The translations under genes were made by a program, and so were the position numbers. DNA of 64,000 nucleotides from an uncultured Granulosicoccaceae bacterium (GTDB taxonomy: Bacteria; Pseudomonadota; Gammaproteobacteria; Granulosicoccales; Granulosicoccaceae): contig CALLLW010000016.1 of the NCBI GenBank assembly GCA_938007995.1, positions 20,870 to 84,869 of the forward strand, given 5' to 3'. Shown here piece by piece: positions 1 through 7,632 of the stretch. A model generated the notes under the pieces. That model was not told the DNA's origin. It did no database searches and was given only the letters and a program-made list of their open reading frames with translations. How positions within the stretch are numbered: position 1 is the first letter of the stretch; each line of letters begins with the position of its first letter.

Positions 1-234
1 TACACGCAGGCATTGATTTCAGCGGTACCCATCCCGGATCCGCGGGTTGAGCGCAATCGTGAACGCATTCGCCTGGCTGGAGAACTGCCATCAGCAATCG
101 ATCCTGACTCGGCATTTCGATTTTTACCCAGTAGATTGTCAGCTAAAGTAATCGGTGACCCACCGCAATTGCAGCAGGTTGGTGAGGGTCATTTTGTCGC
201 CGAGCACGACCCTGTCGATTCGCTGCTTGCCTGA
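1..234 (+). CDS. oligopeptide/dipeptide ABC transporter ATP-binding protein, C-terminal fragment
   Basis: The frame is open from base 1 (YTQALISAVPIPDP...), so the gene begins outside the window and only the last 77 residues are seen. The stretch YTQALISAVPIPDP followed by a GELPSAIDP segment and a proline-rich tail is typical of the C-terminal oligopeptide-binding extension of OppF/DppF-type ATPases. These hydrolyse ATP on the cytoplasmic face to drive peptide or related solute import. No Walker or signature motif is inside the window, so the substrate cannot be judged. A good intrinsic terminator overlaps its stop codon, which makes this the last gene of its operon. Confidence 0.8.
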   Translation, partial: YTQALISAVPIPDPRVERNRERIRLAGELPSAIDPDSAFRFLPSRLSAKVIGDPPQLQQVGEGHFVAEHDPVDSLLA

Positions 235-266
235 CCGCAATCGGCTGTAGGTCAGGGTCTTTTTTT
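230..266 (+). terminator. rho-independent terminator after ABC ATPase gene
   Basis: CCTGACC (230-236) pairs with GGTCAGG (250-256) across a 13-base loop and is followed by GTC and a run of seven T. The stem begins inside the stop codon region of the upstream gene. Confidence 0.8.
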
Positions 267-543
267 ACAAGAATTCAGGGCTGGCATGGAGTGTGTTTTA
301 AGCAGATATGACTTTTTCTACCTGCTGATGTTCGGGAATTTAAATTGCGCTATAACTATGGGCACTGCACTGGCGACTGTGGATTAATGTAAACCATGCG
401 ATTGTCGGGCGCCGAGTGCTTACCAATAGCGTGCAGGTCTGTCATCCTTGACTATCAGCGCAGATGTTGCACCAGACATTCAAGCATGTTGTCAGCAACC
501 AGAAGCAAAATTAGAGTTCGCCAGACGCACTACCAGACGCACT
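235..543. other. intergenic stretch between ABC ATPase and RCC1-repeat gene
   Basis: Apart from the terminator at its left end and the 12-bp tandem repeat at its right end, I see no gene. Short open frames here have no recognisable features. An AT-rich patch around 340-356 containing TATAAC might hold the promoter of the next gene, but no convincing -35 element accompanies it. Confidence 0.5.
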
Positions 544-544
544 A
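521..544. repeat. 12-bp perfect tandem duplication
   Basis: CCAGACGCACTA occurs twice head to tail (521-532 and 533-544). The second copy runs into the ATG at 544, so the duplication sits where the ribosome binding site of the RCC1-repeat gene would be expected. Confidence 0.9.
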
Positions 545-1044
545 TGACAACAAACACCAACCCGCTTGCAGAAAACGTCATCTATGTTGCCACTGGTGGT
601 TTTCACTGCCTTGGCTTACAACAAAATGGCAGGGTCGTAGCGTGGGGATGTAACGCGCACGGTCAGTCCGATGTGCCAGTTAGCGTTCAGGGTATTACAG
701 CGATCTGCGCCGGTCACAGCCATAGCGTGGCACTAAATAGCGCCGGCAAGGTATTGGCCTGGGGCAATAATCGCTATGGTCAGAGTATGGTGCCTGAATC
801 GCTTGGTGATGTGGTCATGATCACGTCAGGGCGGCATCATAATGTGGCTTTACGAAGCAACGGCACTGTTTGCGCGTGGGGCAATAACAAGTTCGACCAG
901 TGCAGCGTACCGGAAGAGCTGATTAATGCCGTCAATGTGAGTGCCGGTCCGTACTACAGTGTGGCTCTAAAGAGCGATGGCAGCGTGGTGGTATGGGGTA
1001 GCACACACGATTTTTCAGCGCGAAAACTTGCATTTTCCAGCTAG
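544..1044 (+). CDS. small RCC1-repeat protein
   Basis: The 166-residue product is almost entirely four RCC1-type repeats of about 39 residues. Each has the pattern 'G..H..AL...G.V.AWG.N..GQ..VP' (for example AGHSHSVAL then VLAWGNN). RCC1 repeats form blades of a beta-propeller, usually seven, and mediate protein or surface contacts. Four copies would give only a partial propeller unless the protein oligomerises or is a remnant. There is no signal peptide. I chose ATG 544 because the repeats begin soon after it; an upstream in-frame start at 448 would add residues with no domain. The gene converges on the OmpA-like gene. Its function is unknown. Confidence 0.65.
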   Translation: MTTNTNPLAENVIYVATGGFHCLGLQQNGRVVAWGCNAHGQSDVPVSVQGITAICAGHSHSVALNSAGKVLAWGNNRYGQSMVPESLGDVVMITSGRHHNVALRSNGTVCAWGNNKFDQCSVPEELINAVNVSAGPYYSVALKSDGSVVVWGSTHDFSARKLAFSS

Positions 1045-1080
1045 CAATACCTCTTCTAGTCAGGCCCCTGCAAAAGTACC

Positions 1081-1103
1081 CAGGGGGAGTTCTGTTCCCC
1101 CTT
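1081..1103. terminator. possible bidirectional terminator hairpin
   Basis: AGGGGGA (1082-1088) pairs with TCCCCCT (1096-1102) around a 7-base loop, between two convergent genes. The T tract is poor (TTGTT), so this may be a weak or rho-assisted terminator. Confidence 0.45.
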
Positions 1104-1205
1104 GTTATCCTCCCTGGTTGTCTTCCCTGGTCGTCCTCTTGGCTGTCAAGTGACTTTCACTACAACAGCACCCGGGTAAGTTTGCAGTCCGCTAACTCGC
1201 GCAAA

Positions 1206-3977
1206 CTACTCTGCACTGGCCATTGTGTCATCCTCTGCGGTGACCAGTGAGATTTCTACCCGGCGGTTTTGCTGTCGGCCTTCAGGCGTATCATTGTCTG
1301 CGATCGGGCGTGTGGCACCAAAGCCACTGACTGTCATACGATCTGCGTTAATGCCACCTTCATCAGAGAAAAAGCTGGCGGTAGACAGGGCGCGTGCCAT
1401 TGACAGACCCCAATTGTCTTTAAATCTTGCAGAGAGTTTTTCGCCAAGCGGGACGTTGTCTGAGTGACCGCTGATCATAATGCGGCGGTCGGCTGCCAGA
1501 TTAAATGTTTTTGCGAGGTCGGTCAGCATATTGCGACCCTGCGAGCTGAGCCTTGCGCTGCCAGTACGGAACAGTTGACCAGAGCCGAGCAGGATTTCAA
1601 TACTGTTGTCTTCGCTAACGGTAACCTGCACGTTATCGTGTCCTGCGTCTTGCAGTAATGCTTCTATTTCCTCTGCCTGAGCCAGCGCTTTATTGGCCAT
1701 CGCCTTGAATTCATTTTCAAGGCGGTTTTTTTCGGCCAGTAGTGCATTGAGTTCATTTTGTTTTGCTTCGAGGCGGTTGTCTGCAGCTGTCATTTCAGCG
1801 CGTAGTTCTGCAAGCGTGGCATCTGCGTTGTTGCTGTGTGCGCGGCTCATGGCGAGCAGCGACTGCAGTGTCTCTGCATTTTGTTTTAGAGAAGCCAGGT
1901 TTTTACTGGCAGTCTCACTTTGGCTTTCAGTTTCAACAAGTGCCGCCCTGAGGTTCTCTTGCTCTCTGGTCGCTTTATCTAACTCCTGCTGTAATGCGCT
2001 GACGCTCGCCACCAGCTGCTGGTTTTGTTGCTCTGAGTCGCGCAGATTTTCTTCAGCAGTTTGTAGTTGTGGCTTGATGGTGTCGAGCTCGGTAGCAAGA
2101 TCGTCACGCTGTTGCTGGCTCTGTTCAATGGTTGAATTGAGTGCGGTGAGCTGCTCCGTGAAAAGCGATTTTGCCGCAGCGGACTGTTTATCGAGTTTAT
2201 CGATGCTGGCTTGTAGTTCACCCGCTTGAGTGTCTGCTACTTCAAGCTTGTTGCGCAGGTCGTCAGCGGCGAGATTAAGCGCTTCGTTTTTCTCATCGCT
2301 CTGCCGGGCATAGGCCATCAGTTTTTCGTTCTCAGCTTGTTGCTCACCAAGCTGCAAACCGAGAGTGTTTTTTTCTGCAGTCAGATCAGCGATTTGGTCC
2401 TGCAGTTGACTGGCTTCTTGCTTGAAACCCTGTGTTTGCTGTAAGTGCGATTTTTCGAGTGACGCGATTTGACTGATTAAACTCTCACGTTCTGTGTTGA
2501 GCTCTTTTCTGGCGGCGGCAAGAGTGGCTATTTCATCATCTTGTGCTGCAATTGCCGTGTTCAGTTCATTAGCAGCACTGGCAGCTTCTTGCTGCATGGT
2601 TGCCTGTTGCTGATTGAGTGCTGCAATCTGTTGATTGAGTGCTGCAATCTGTTGATTGAGTGCATCTGCCTGTTGTTGAAATTCGCTGGCCTGTTGCTGG
2701 TTGGTTTGTTCCAGTGATGTAGTTTGATTGATCAGGTTGTCGCGTTCAGCAGTGAGGGCTTTTTTATTGGCAACCAGTCTGGCAATCGCGTCATCAAGTG
2801 CTGCTACTGTGTTGTTTCGTTCGTCAGTGATCTTTGCAGATTCATCCTGCATAGCAAGTTGTTGCTGTTTAAGTGCATCAATCTCTGCGTTTAGCGTTTC
2901 AGTTTGTTGATTGAGTGCAGTGATTTCATCAAGATGCTGTGCATTTAACGAGGCAATAGTCGATTGCAGCTCTTCACGCTGCTGTTCGGATTCTGTCAGT
3001 GCCGATTTCAGATCGCTGATTTCACTGCGCTGTTGCTCCAGCAGCTGCGTATTTTTTAATAACTGAGACTTGATCGTTGTCAGTTCGTTGTTTGCTGAAT
3101 CAAGGCTCGCCTGAAGTGATTCTTTTTCTGCTTCCAGTGTCGCTACTGATTCTTCCAGTGATGCTATCTGATTCTGTAGTTGTTTTTGATCAGACTGGAG
3201 CTGGATGTTTTCTATTTCGGTTGCGAGCTGCTGGTCGCTGATCTCGGTATTGGCGGTTTCAAAACCTTGCAGTCTTTTCTTCAGCTCTTCGATTTCGTTG
3301 GTCAGGCTAACGTATGATTGTGAAAAATTTTCAAACAGCTTTTGATTGGCTTCCAACTCAACTGATTGTTCTTTGCCCTCTGCAATAACAGTGAAAAGTT
3401 GCTCGCGCACCTGATCGCGATCTTCGGTAACTTGATCTACCTGCTGTCGCAATTCTTCGGCACGCTCTTCCAGTCTCTGCATGGCATCCTGACGATTGGC
3501 GAGTTCGTTCTTGTATTCATCAATAGTTGTTGATTGGTTTTGCGCCTCGGTTATCAGCACGTCGCGCTCAGTTGTCAGTTGGTTTACAAGCTGGTTCAGG
3601 TGCTCCACATCACGGCTGTAGCAGGCAATTCTTGTGGCAATAGATTGTTGGTCGAGTGCGGTGCTGTCGCTCAAAGATTGACAGGTTGCGGCGTCGACAT
3701 TGATGGTGTTCTGGTCAATGTTCTGGCCAATGTTCTGGCCGGTGTTTTGTGTAGCGATCTGTTGAGCTGATTGTGCGCTGGCATTGTTCATACCCAGGCT
3801 GCCCAGCATGGTTGCCAGTGATATGGCAAGTGACGCGTGCAGAAGTGCCGGGCCGAACCCAGTGCTGTTGTTCCAAGAGGCGCTGTTGTTCCCAGAAGCG
3901 CTGTTGTTCCCAAAAGCGTTGTTGCCAGGCCTGTTGTTTCCAGCGCCGTTGTTACCGGAATACTTCAGTGCTTTCAT
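1206..3977 (-). CDS. long coiled-coil envelope protein with C-terminal OmpA-like peptidoglycan-binding domain
   Basis: The protein has 923 residues. Residues about 8-40 are an Asn-rich repeat (GNNxx units). A hydrophobic stretch at 43-62 ends in an ASA-Q site at 66-69 that looks like signal peptidase cleavage. Residues about 110-790 are Gln/Glu/Ala-rich heptads, a very long coiled coil. The last ~125 residues form an OmpA C-terminal domain with GHSDNVPLG, the conserved 'SxxRA' helix and an NRRVEISL tail. The architecture resembles MotB- or chemotaxis-associated OmpA proteins (TolR/MotB-like peptidoglycan clamps) but lacks a clear ion-channel helix. It probably tethers a periplasmic rod to peptidoglycan. 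The start has a good GAAGGG ribosome binding site. The unusual low-complexity leader before the signal sequence is the oddity. Confidence 0.75.
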   Translation of the reverse strand: MKALKYSGNNGAGNNRPGNNAFGNNSASGNNSASWNNSTGFGPALLHASLAISLATMLGSLGMNNASAQSAQQIATQNTGQNIGQNIDQNTINVDAATCQSLSDSTALDQQSIATRIACYSRDVEHLNQLVNQLTTERDVLITEAQNQSTTIDEYKNELANRQDAMQRLEERAEELRQQVDQVTEDRDQVREQLFTVIAEGKEQSVELEANQKLFENFSQSYVSLTNEIEELKKRLQGFETANTEISDQQLATEIENIQLQSDQKQLQNQIASLEESVATLEAEKESLQASLDSANNELTTIKSQLLKNTQLLEQQRSEISDLKSALTESEQQREELQSTIASLNAQHLDEITALNQQTETLNAEIDALKQQQLAMQDESAKITDERNNTVAALDDAIARLVANKKALTAERDNLINQTTSLEQTNQQQASEFQQQADALNQQIAALNQQIAALNQQQATMQQEAASAANELNTAIAAQDDEIATLAAARKELNTERESLISQIASLEKSHLQQTQGFKQEASQLQDQIADLTAEKNTLGLQLGEQQAENEKLMAYARQSDEKNEALNLAADDLRNKLEVADTQAGELQASIDKLDKQSAAAKSLFTEQLTALNSTIEQSQQQRDDLATELDTIKPQLQTAEENLRDSEQQNQQLVASVSALQQELDKATREQENLRAALVETESQSETASKNLASLKQNAETLQSLLAMSRAHSNNADATLAELRAEMTAADNRLEAKQNELNALLAEKNRLENEFKAMANKALAQAEEIEALLQDAGHDNVQVTVSEDNSIEILLGSGQLFRTGSARLSSQGRNMLTDLAKTFNLAADRRIMISGHSDNVPLGEKLSARFKDNWGLSMARALSTASFFSDEGGINADRMTVSGFGATRPIADNDTPEGRQQNRRVEISLVTAEDDTMASAE
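2621..2662. repeat. 21-bp perfect tandem duplication inside the coiled-coil gene
   Basis: CTGCAATCTGTTGATTGAGTG occurs at 2621-2641 and again at 2642-2662 with no mismatch. It encodes two LNQQIAA heptads, which points to recent heptad duplication in the coiled coil. Confidence 0.9.
3707..3742. repeat. 12-bp coding repeat encoding QNIG/QNID units
   Basis: Three near-identical 12-bp units (GTGTTCTGGTCA, ATGTTCTGGCCA, ATGTTCTGGCCG) encode the GQNIGQNIDQNT stretch just behind the signal peptide of the OmpA-like protein. Confidence 0.8.
3858..3956. repeat. Asn-rich GNNxx coding repeat at the N-terminus of the OmpA-like protein
   Basis: On the reverse strand, six or so units of about 15-18 bp (GGNAACAACNNNNNN) encode GNNGA, GNNRP, GNNAF, GNNSAS, GNNSAS and WNNSTG. 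The repeat precedes the hydrophobic signal segment, a position where a change in copy number would alter the leader but keep the frame. Confidence 0.8.
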
Positions 3978-4175
3978 GATCCCTTCCCCCGAGGTTCAAT
4001 AGTGTGAATGTATTACTTCACTGCTGTCTGTTGTCCAGTATGTACCGATGTTTTGATAGTGTAAACTGATCTGCGATGACAGCCTTTAAAACTAAGGTAA
4101 ATAGTCGTTACTGCACGTAACGTTGTAATTTGCGCGCGCAAACAATCGCGTAACACAGTGAGTAAACAGGTGGCA

Positions 4176-5222
4176 CTACGGAAACAGTGCTATCTGCTCA
4201 AGCCCGGTTGTCTCTGCATAACCATTCATAATGTTAAAGTTTTGCAGCGCCTGACCGGAAGATCCTTTGACGAGATTATCCAGCGCAGCAATCAGGATAA
4301 CCCGGTTGGCTATGCGGTCGTCATAGGCGTTTAACATTACGCGGTTAGAACCTCTGACGAACTGCGTCTGTGGGTAAACGCCTTCGGGTGAAAGAGCAAC
4401 AAAGCTGTCGTTTTTATAAAAATCTGCCAGCGCTTGTTTGCACTGTTTGCTGTTGTTATCTTTTGTTAGTCTGGCGTAACAGGTAACAAGCTCACCGCGG
4501 CTCATTGGAATCAGATGTGGCGTAAAATTCACGGTGATTTCCTGCTGTGCCGCACGCGAGAGCTCCTGCTCTATCTCCGGCGCATGGCGATGCTGTGCTA
4601 CTGCGTAGGGACCCATGCCTTCTCCGGCCTCACTAAAAAGCGTAGTTTGTTTCAGTGCGCGTCCGGCACCAGTAACGCCGGACTTTGCATCAATGATTAA
4701 ATCGGTGGGATCGATAAGTTGTTGTTGAACCAGAGGCAACAGCAGTAACAGGGTTGCAGTCGGATAACAGCCGGGGCACGCCACCAGCCGGGTACGGCTG
4801 ATTTGTTCGCGGTAGTGCTCTGACAAACCGTAGACAGCAATGTCCTGAAGTTCCGGTGCTGCATGCGTGTTGCCGTAGGTTGCTTTGTACGTGTTTGTAT
4901 CACGTAACCTGAAGTCTGCTGACATATCGATGACTTTCAGGTGGTCCGGCAGTTCTTTTATTACCTTCTGGCTGGTTGCATGTGGCAGACCGCAGAACAC
5001 GGTATCTATCGTATCCCAGTTGACGTCGTCGTTGGTCACCAGTGATGGTAAGTTGCACCCGGACAAGTGCGGGAACACCTGATCAATAGACTTGCCGGCA
5101 TGTGTTGCGCCAGTCAGGGCGTCAATTGAAATATTCGGATGCCTGAGTGCAAGGCGGATCAGATCTGATCCGGTGTAGCCTGAAGCACCAACGATCGCAA
5201 CACGATTTTTACTATCTGCCAT
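4176..5222 (-). CDS. argC: N-acetyl-gamma-glutamyl-phosphate reductase
   Basis: ArgC reduces N-acetylglutamyl phosphate to the semialdehyde with NADPH, the third step of arginine synthesis, in the cytoplasm. The N-terminus carries the nucleotide-binding loop VAIVGASGYTGSDLIRL. The catalytic cysteine lies in VACPGCYPTA, and SGVTGAGR and the HRHAPEIEQEL segment match the family. Starting at ATG 5222 gives 348 residues, the usual length. The open frame continues upstream to 5429 but that extension has no family features and would overlap the preceding gene. No strong Shine-Dalgarno sequence is visible. The gene lies downstream of the DUF4864 gene on the same strand. Confidence 0.95.
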   Translation of the reverse strand: MADSKNRVAIVGASGYTGSDLIRLALRHPNISIDALTGATHAGKSIDQVFPHLSGCNLPSLVTNDDVNWDTIDTVFCGLPHATSQKVIKELPDHLKVIDMSADFRLRDTNTYKATYGNTHAAPELQDIAVYGLSEHYREQISRTRLVACPGCYPTATLLLLLPLVQQQLIDPTDLIIDAKSGVTGAGRALKQTTLFSEAGEGMGPYAVAQHRHAPEIEQELSRAAQQEITVNFTPHLIPMSRGELVTCYARLTKDNNSKQCKQALADFYKNDSFVALSPEGVYPQTQFVRGSNRVMLNAYDDRIANRVILIAALDNLVKGSSGQALQNFNIMNGYAETTGLEQIALFP

Positions 5223-5388
5223 GGTAGAAAGGGGAGCGTGGTAGTCGGGGTGCTCAAGTATACGCTGTACATGGCTACGGCAGAAATTGTCCGTATATAG
5301 AGAATTTTTTGTGGTAATCGAGTGTCTGGCGGAAGCTGGTGCCAGACACCTATTGAGATTTTGCCGTTGAAGACAGCAGGGCTTTAGA

Positions 5389-5928
5389 TCAGGCCGAATC
5401 CCCGGGGTGCTGCACGGCGAGCACGGCATCTGTCATCCAGCAATCCTCATAGGGTGATTGCGATTGTCGGGATAACCGGAAGGTATACCAGTGTAGTTGC
5501 CCGTCCTGGCCAACGACTCCGGCCAGCAGCTCTGCCGTGCTTCCATCATTGCTAATCAGTCTGATCTCGTTACCGCGATTGCTTGTCATGGGTTTGTATT
5601 GCGGTGATTCAAACAGCCTTGAGAAACGTGCAACCGGCCCGGTGATGTTGCGGTTGGCGGGCGATGCAAATCGAAATGTTGCGCTGATGCCGTCGTCACT
5701 TGCCTGCTGCAATGCAGTAAGCTGAAATTGAACAACCTGCTGCGGTGTCAGTGCCGGAGAAGGTTGAAGACTTAAATCATTGGAATTATCGGGATTGTCG
5801 ATCTGACTGGCAGCGCCGCTTAGCGGGATAAAAAAGCATAAAAGTAGCAATATCGACAGGCCTGTGACTTTGACCAGATCCTTTGCCGAATCTGTTGCCT
5901 GAGAAACCCTGTGCGCAATATGTTGCAT
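5389..5928 (-). CDS. exported DUF4864-like protein
   Basis: The protein has 179 residues. A hydrophobic segment around residues 23-40 (GLSILLLLCFFIPLSGAAS) reads as a signal peptide or anchor. The mature part has 'LTPQQVVQFQLTALQQASDDG', 'FRFASPANRNITGP', 'FSRLFESPQYKPM' and a late 'DCWMTDAVL', which is the pattern I associate with DUF4864, a small cystatin/NTF2-sized domain of unknown function. It precedes argC by 166 bases; whether the two are cotranscribed is unclear. The assignment rests on the remembered motif only. Confidence 0.6.
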   Translation of the reverse strand: MQHIAHRVSQATDSAKDLVKVTGLSILLLLCFFIPLSGAASQIDNPDNSNDLSLQPSPALTPQQVVQFQLTALQQASDDGISATFRFASPANRNITGPVARFSRLFESPQYKPMTSNRGNEIRLISNDGSTAELLAGVVGQDGQLHWYTFRLSRQSQSPYEDCWMTDAVLAVQHPGDSA

Positions 5929-6257
5929 ATTAATCCCCTGAGGTTAGGCTGATCTTATAAAAAGTTTACCGTGCCAGTGTCCGATGGTGCCCAGTCATTT
6001 GCCAGCTCATTTGCCAGCTCATTTGCCAGTAGATGCGCGGGCGCAGCTTAAAGTGCCTTTGTTTGTGTTGTGGCTGATCCCGGTGAAACAGGCATGTCAC
6101 ACAACAGCAGACATCATGACCGCATCAATGTTGCTGCTCTACTTGCGCATCATAGCTGATGTACTGACTACAGATTTACAGAGCATCTTAACTGTAACGG
6201 TCGTTGCCATTCAGCCGCGAGCCGCGCACAATCGGCCCGTGAAACGAGAAGAAAAAT
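5929..6257. other. divergent spacer between the DUF4864 gene and the MFS gene
   Basis: This spacer should hold two divergent promoters. An open frame of 93 codons runs through it and overlaps the MFS start, but it encodes a repeat-derived LPAHLPAHLP string and no domain, so I do not call it a gene. The 12-bp tandem repeat at 5996-6029 is the only distinct structure. Confidence 0.5.
5996..6029. repeat. 12-bp tandem repeat, 2.8 copies
   Basis: CATTTGCCAGCT is repeated at 5996-6007 and 6008-6019, with a partial third copy to 6029. All copies are identical. Confidence 0.9.
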
Positions 6258-7478
6258 ATGAGTAAAGCAGATACCATCGGTTGGCGCACTCCATTAGTGA
6301 TAATCATCGCGGGTTGTCTGGTTGCAATGATCGGCTTTGGCGCGCGTTCTACCTTTGGTCTCTACCTCGATCCGCTGACAGCGGCGAGGGGCTGGACACG
6401 AGAGACTTTCTCCCTGGCGCTTGCCATACAGAACCTGATGTGGGGGCTGGGTTTGCCGATTGCAGGCGCGCTCGCTGATCGCTTTGGTGCTGCCAAGGTT
6501 ATTTTTGTCGGTGCGTTGATTTACGGTTGTGGTGTTTATGGAATGTCCATTGCCGAAACCTCCAGCATGTTTTACATGACAGCGGGTGTGATCACAGGCA
6601 CAGGTGTCGCTTTTACCGCGTTCTCACTTGCCATGGCGGCAATGGCAAAAGTGGTTGGCATCGAGCGTCGTTCGATGGTGTTGGGCCTTGGCACTGCGGC
6701 GGGTTCCTTTGGGCAGGTTTTGTTTTCACCGTTAAGTCAGGGCTTCATCAGTGCGTTTGGATGGCAGCAGGCATTGGTGCTGCAAGCGGCGATTGTGATG
6801 TTGCTTATTCCGTTGGCATTGCTTTTACCGGCTGCTCGACCAACTGGCAACGATACAGGCAATGAGCAGACACTAAGCGCTGCGTTATCTGAAGCCTTCG
6901 GACACAGAGGATTTGTGTTGTTAACGCTCGGCTTTTTTGTCTGTGGTTTTCATGTTGCGTTTATCACCGTGCACTTTCCGTCATATATTAAAGATATCGG
7001 TCTGGCCGCAAGCGTGGGTGCATGGTCACTGGCAATTATTGGTCTTTTTAATATTGCCGGATCATTTTTGTCTGGTATAGCAGGGCAGAGGTATAGCAAA
7101 AAATCCGGTCTGAGCTTTATCTATCTGGCGCGTGCTGTTGTGATTACCGCTATGCTGCTGTTGCCAAAAACCGAGTTGGTTATTTATTCATTCGCTGCAT
7201 TGATGGGATTACTGTGGTTGTCAACCGTGCCATTGACTACCGGTATTGTGGCGCAGGTTTTTGGTGTACGTTATTTGGCCACCTTGTTTGGTGTGGTGTT
7301 TTTAAGTCATCAGATCGGTAGTTTTCTGGGGGTCTGGTTGGGTGGCCGCTTGTACGATGCGACCGGGTCTTATGACGGAATGTGGTGGGCCGGAGTATTT
7401 TTCGGTGTGGTTGCTGCCATCGTGCACTGGCCAATAAATGAAAAACCGCTGGCGCGTCTGCAGGGATCAGCTGCGTGA
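6258..7478 (+). CDS. MFS transporter, monocarboxylate/oxalate-formate antiporter-like
   Basis: The 406-residue protein has about 12 hydrophobic helices with the MFS inter-helix motif between TM2 and TM3 (GALADRFGAAKVIF). The start 'GARSTFGLYLDPLTAARGWTRETFSLALA' is typical of the bacterial monocarboxylate or oxalate:formate antiporter branch, in which 'G.f..pl....gwsr...s.a.si' is conserved. It would move an organic acid across the inner membrane; the substrate cannot be told from sequence. GAGAAGAAAAAT before ATG 6258 gives a usable ribosome site. The following ABC transporter gene is 154 bases away in the same direction. Confidence 0.8.
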   Translation: MSKADTIGWRTPLVIIIAGCLVAMIGFGARSTFGLYLDPLTAARGWTRETFSLALAIQNLMWGLGLPIAGALADRFGAAKVIFVGALIYGCGVYGMSIAETSSMFYMTAGVITGTGVAFTAFSLAMAAMAKVVGIERRSMVLGLGTAAGSFGQVLFSPLSQGFISAFGWQQALVLQAAIVMLLIPLALLLPAARPTGNDTGNEQTLSAALSEAFGHRGFVLLTLGFFVCGFHVAFITVHFPSYIKDIGLAASVGAWSLAIIGLFNIAGSFLSGIAGQRYSKKSGLSFIYLARAVVITAMLLLPKTELVIYSFAALMGLLWLSTVPLTTGIVAQVFGVRYLATLFGVVFLSHQIGSFLGVWLGGRLYDATGSYDGMWWAGVFFGVVAAIVHWPINEKPLARLQGSAA

Positions 7479-7632
7479 ACATCAGCATCGTGATCCGTTG
7501 CTGATTGTTTTATCCGGGTTTATTCAACCTACCTTAGCCAACATCGGGTATATGTGCCAATCAACGGCTCTGCCATCGGGGCTATCTGTTGTGTTGTTAC
7601 TGTTTGCAACAGGATAGCCGTAAAGGACAAAC

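Noticed and set aside
1693..2229. 178-codon forward open frame inside the OmpA-like gene
   Set aside because: It is the antisense shadow of the Gln/Glu/Ala-rich coiled coil, giving a Ser/Cys-rich string with no domain.
5984..6265. 93-codon forward frame overlapping the MFS start
   Set aside because: It is driven by the 12-bp repeat (LPAHLPAHLP) and has no ribosome site or family feature.
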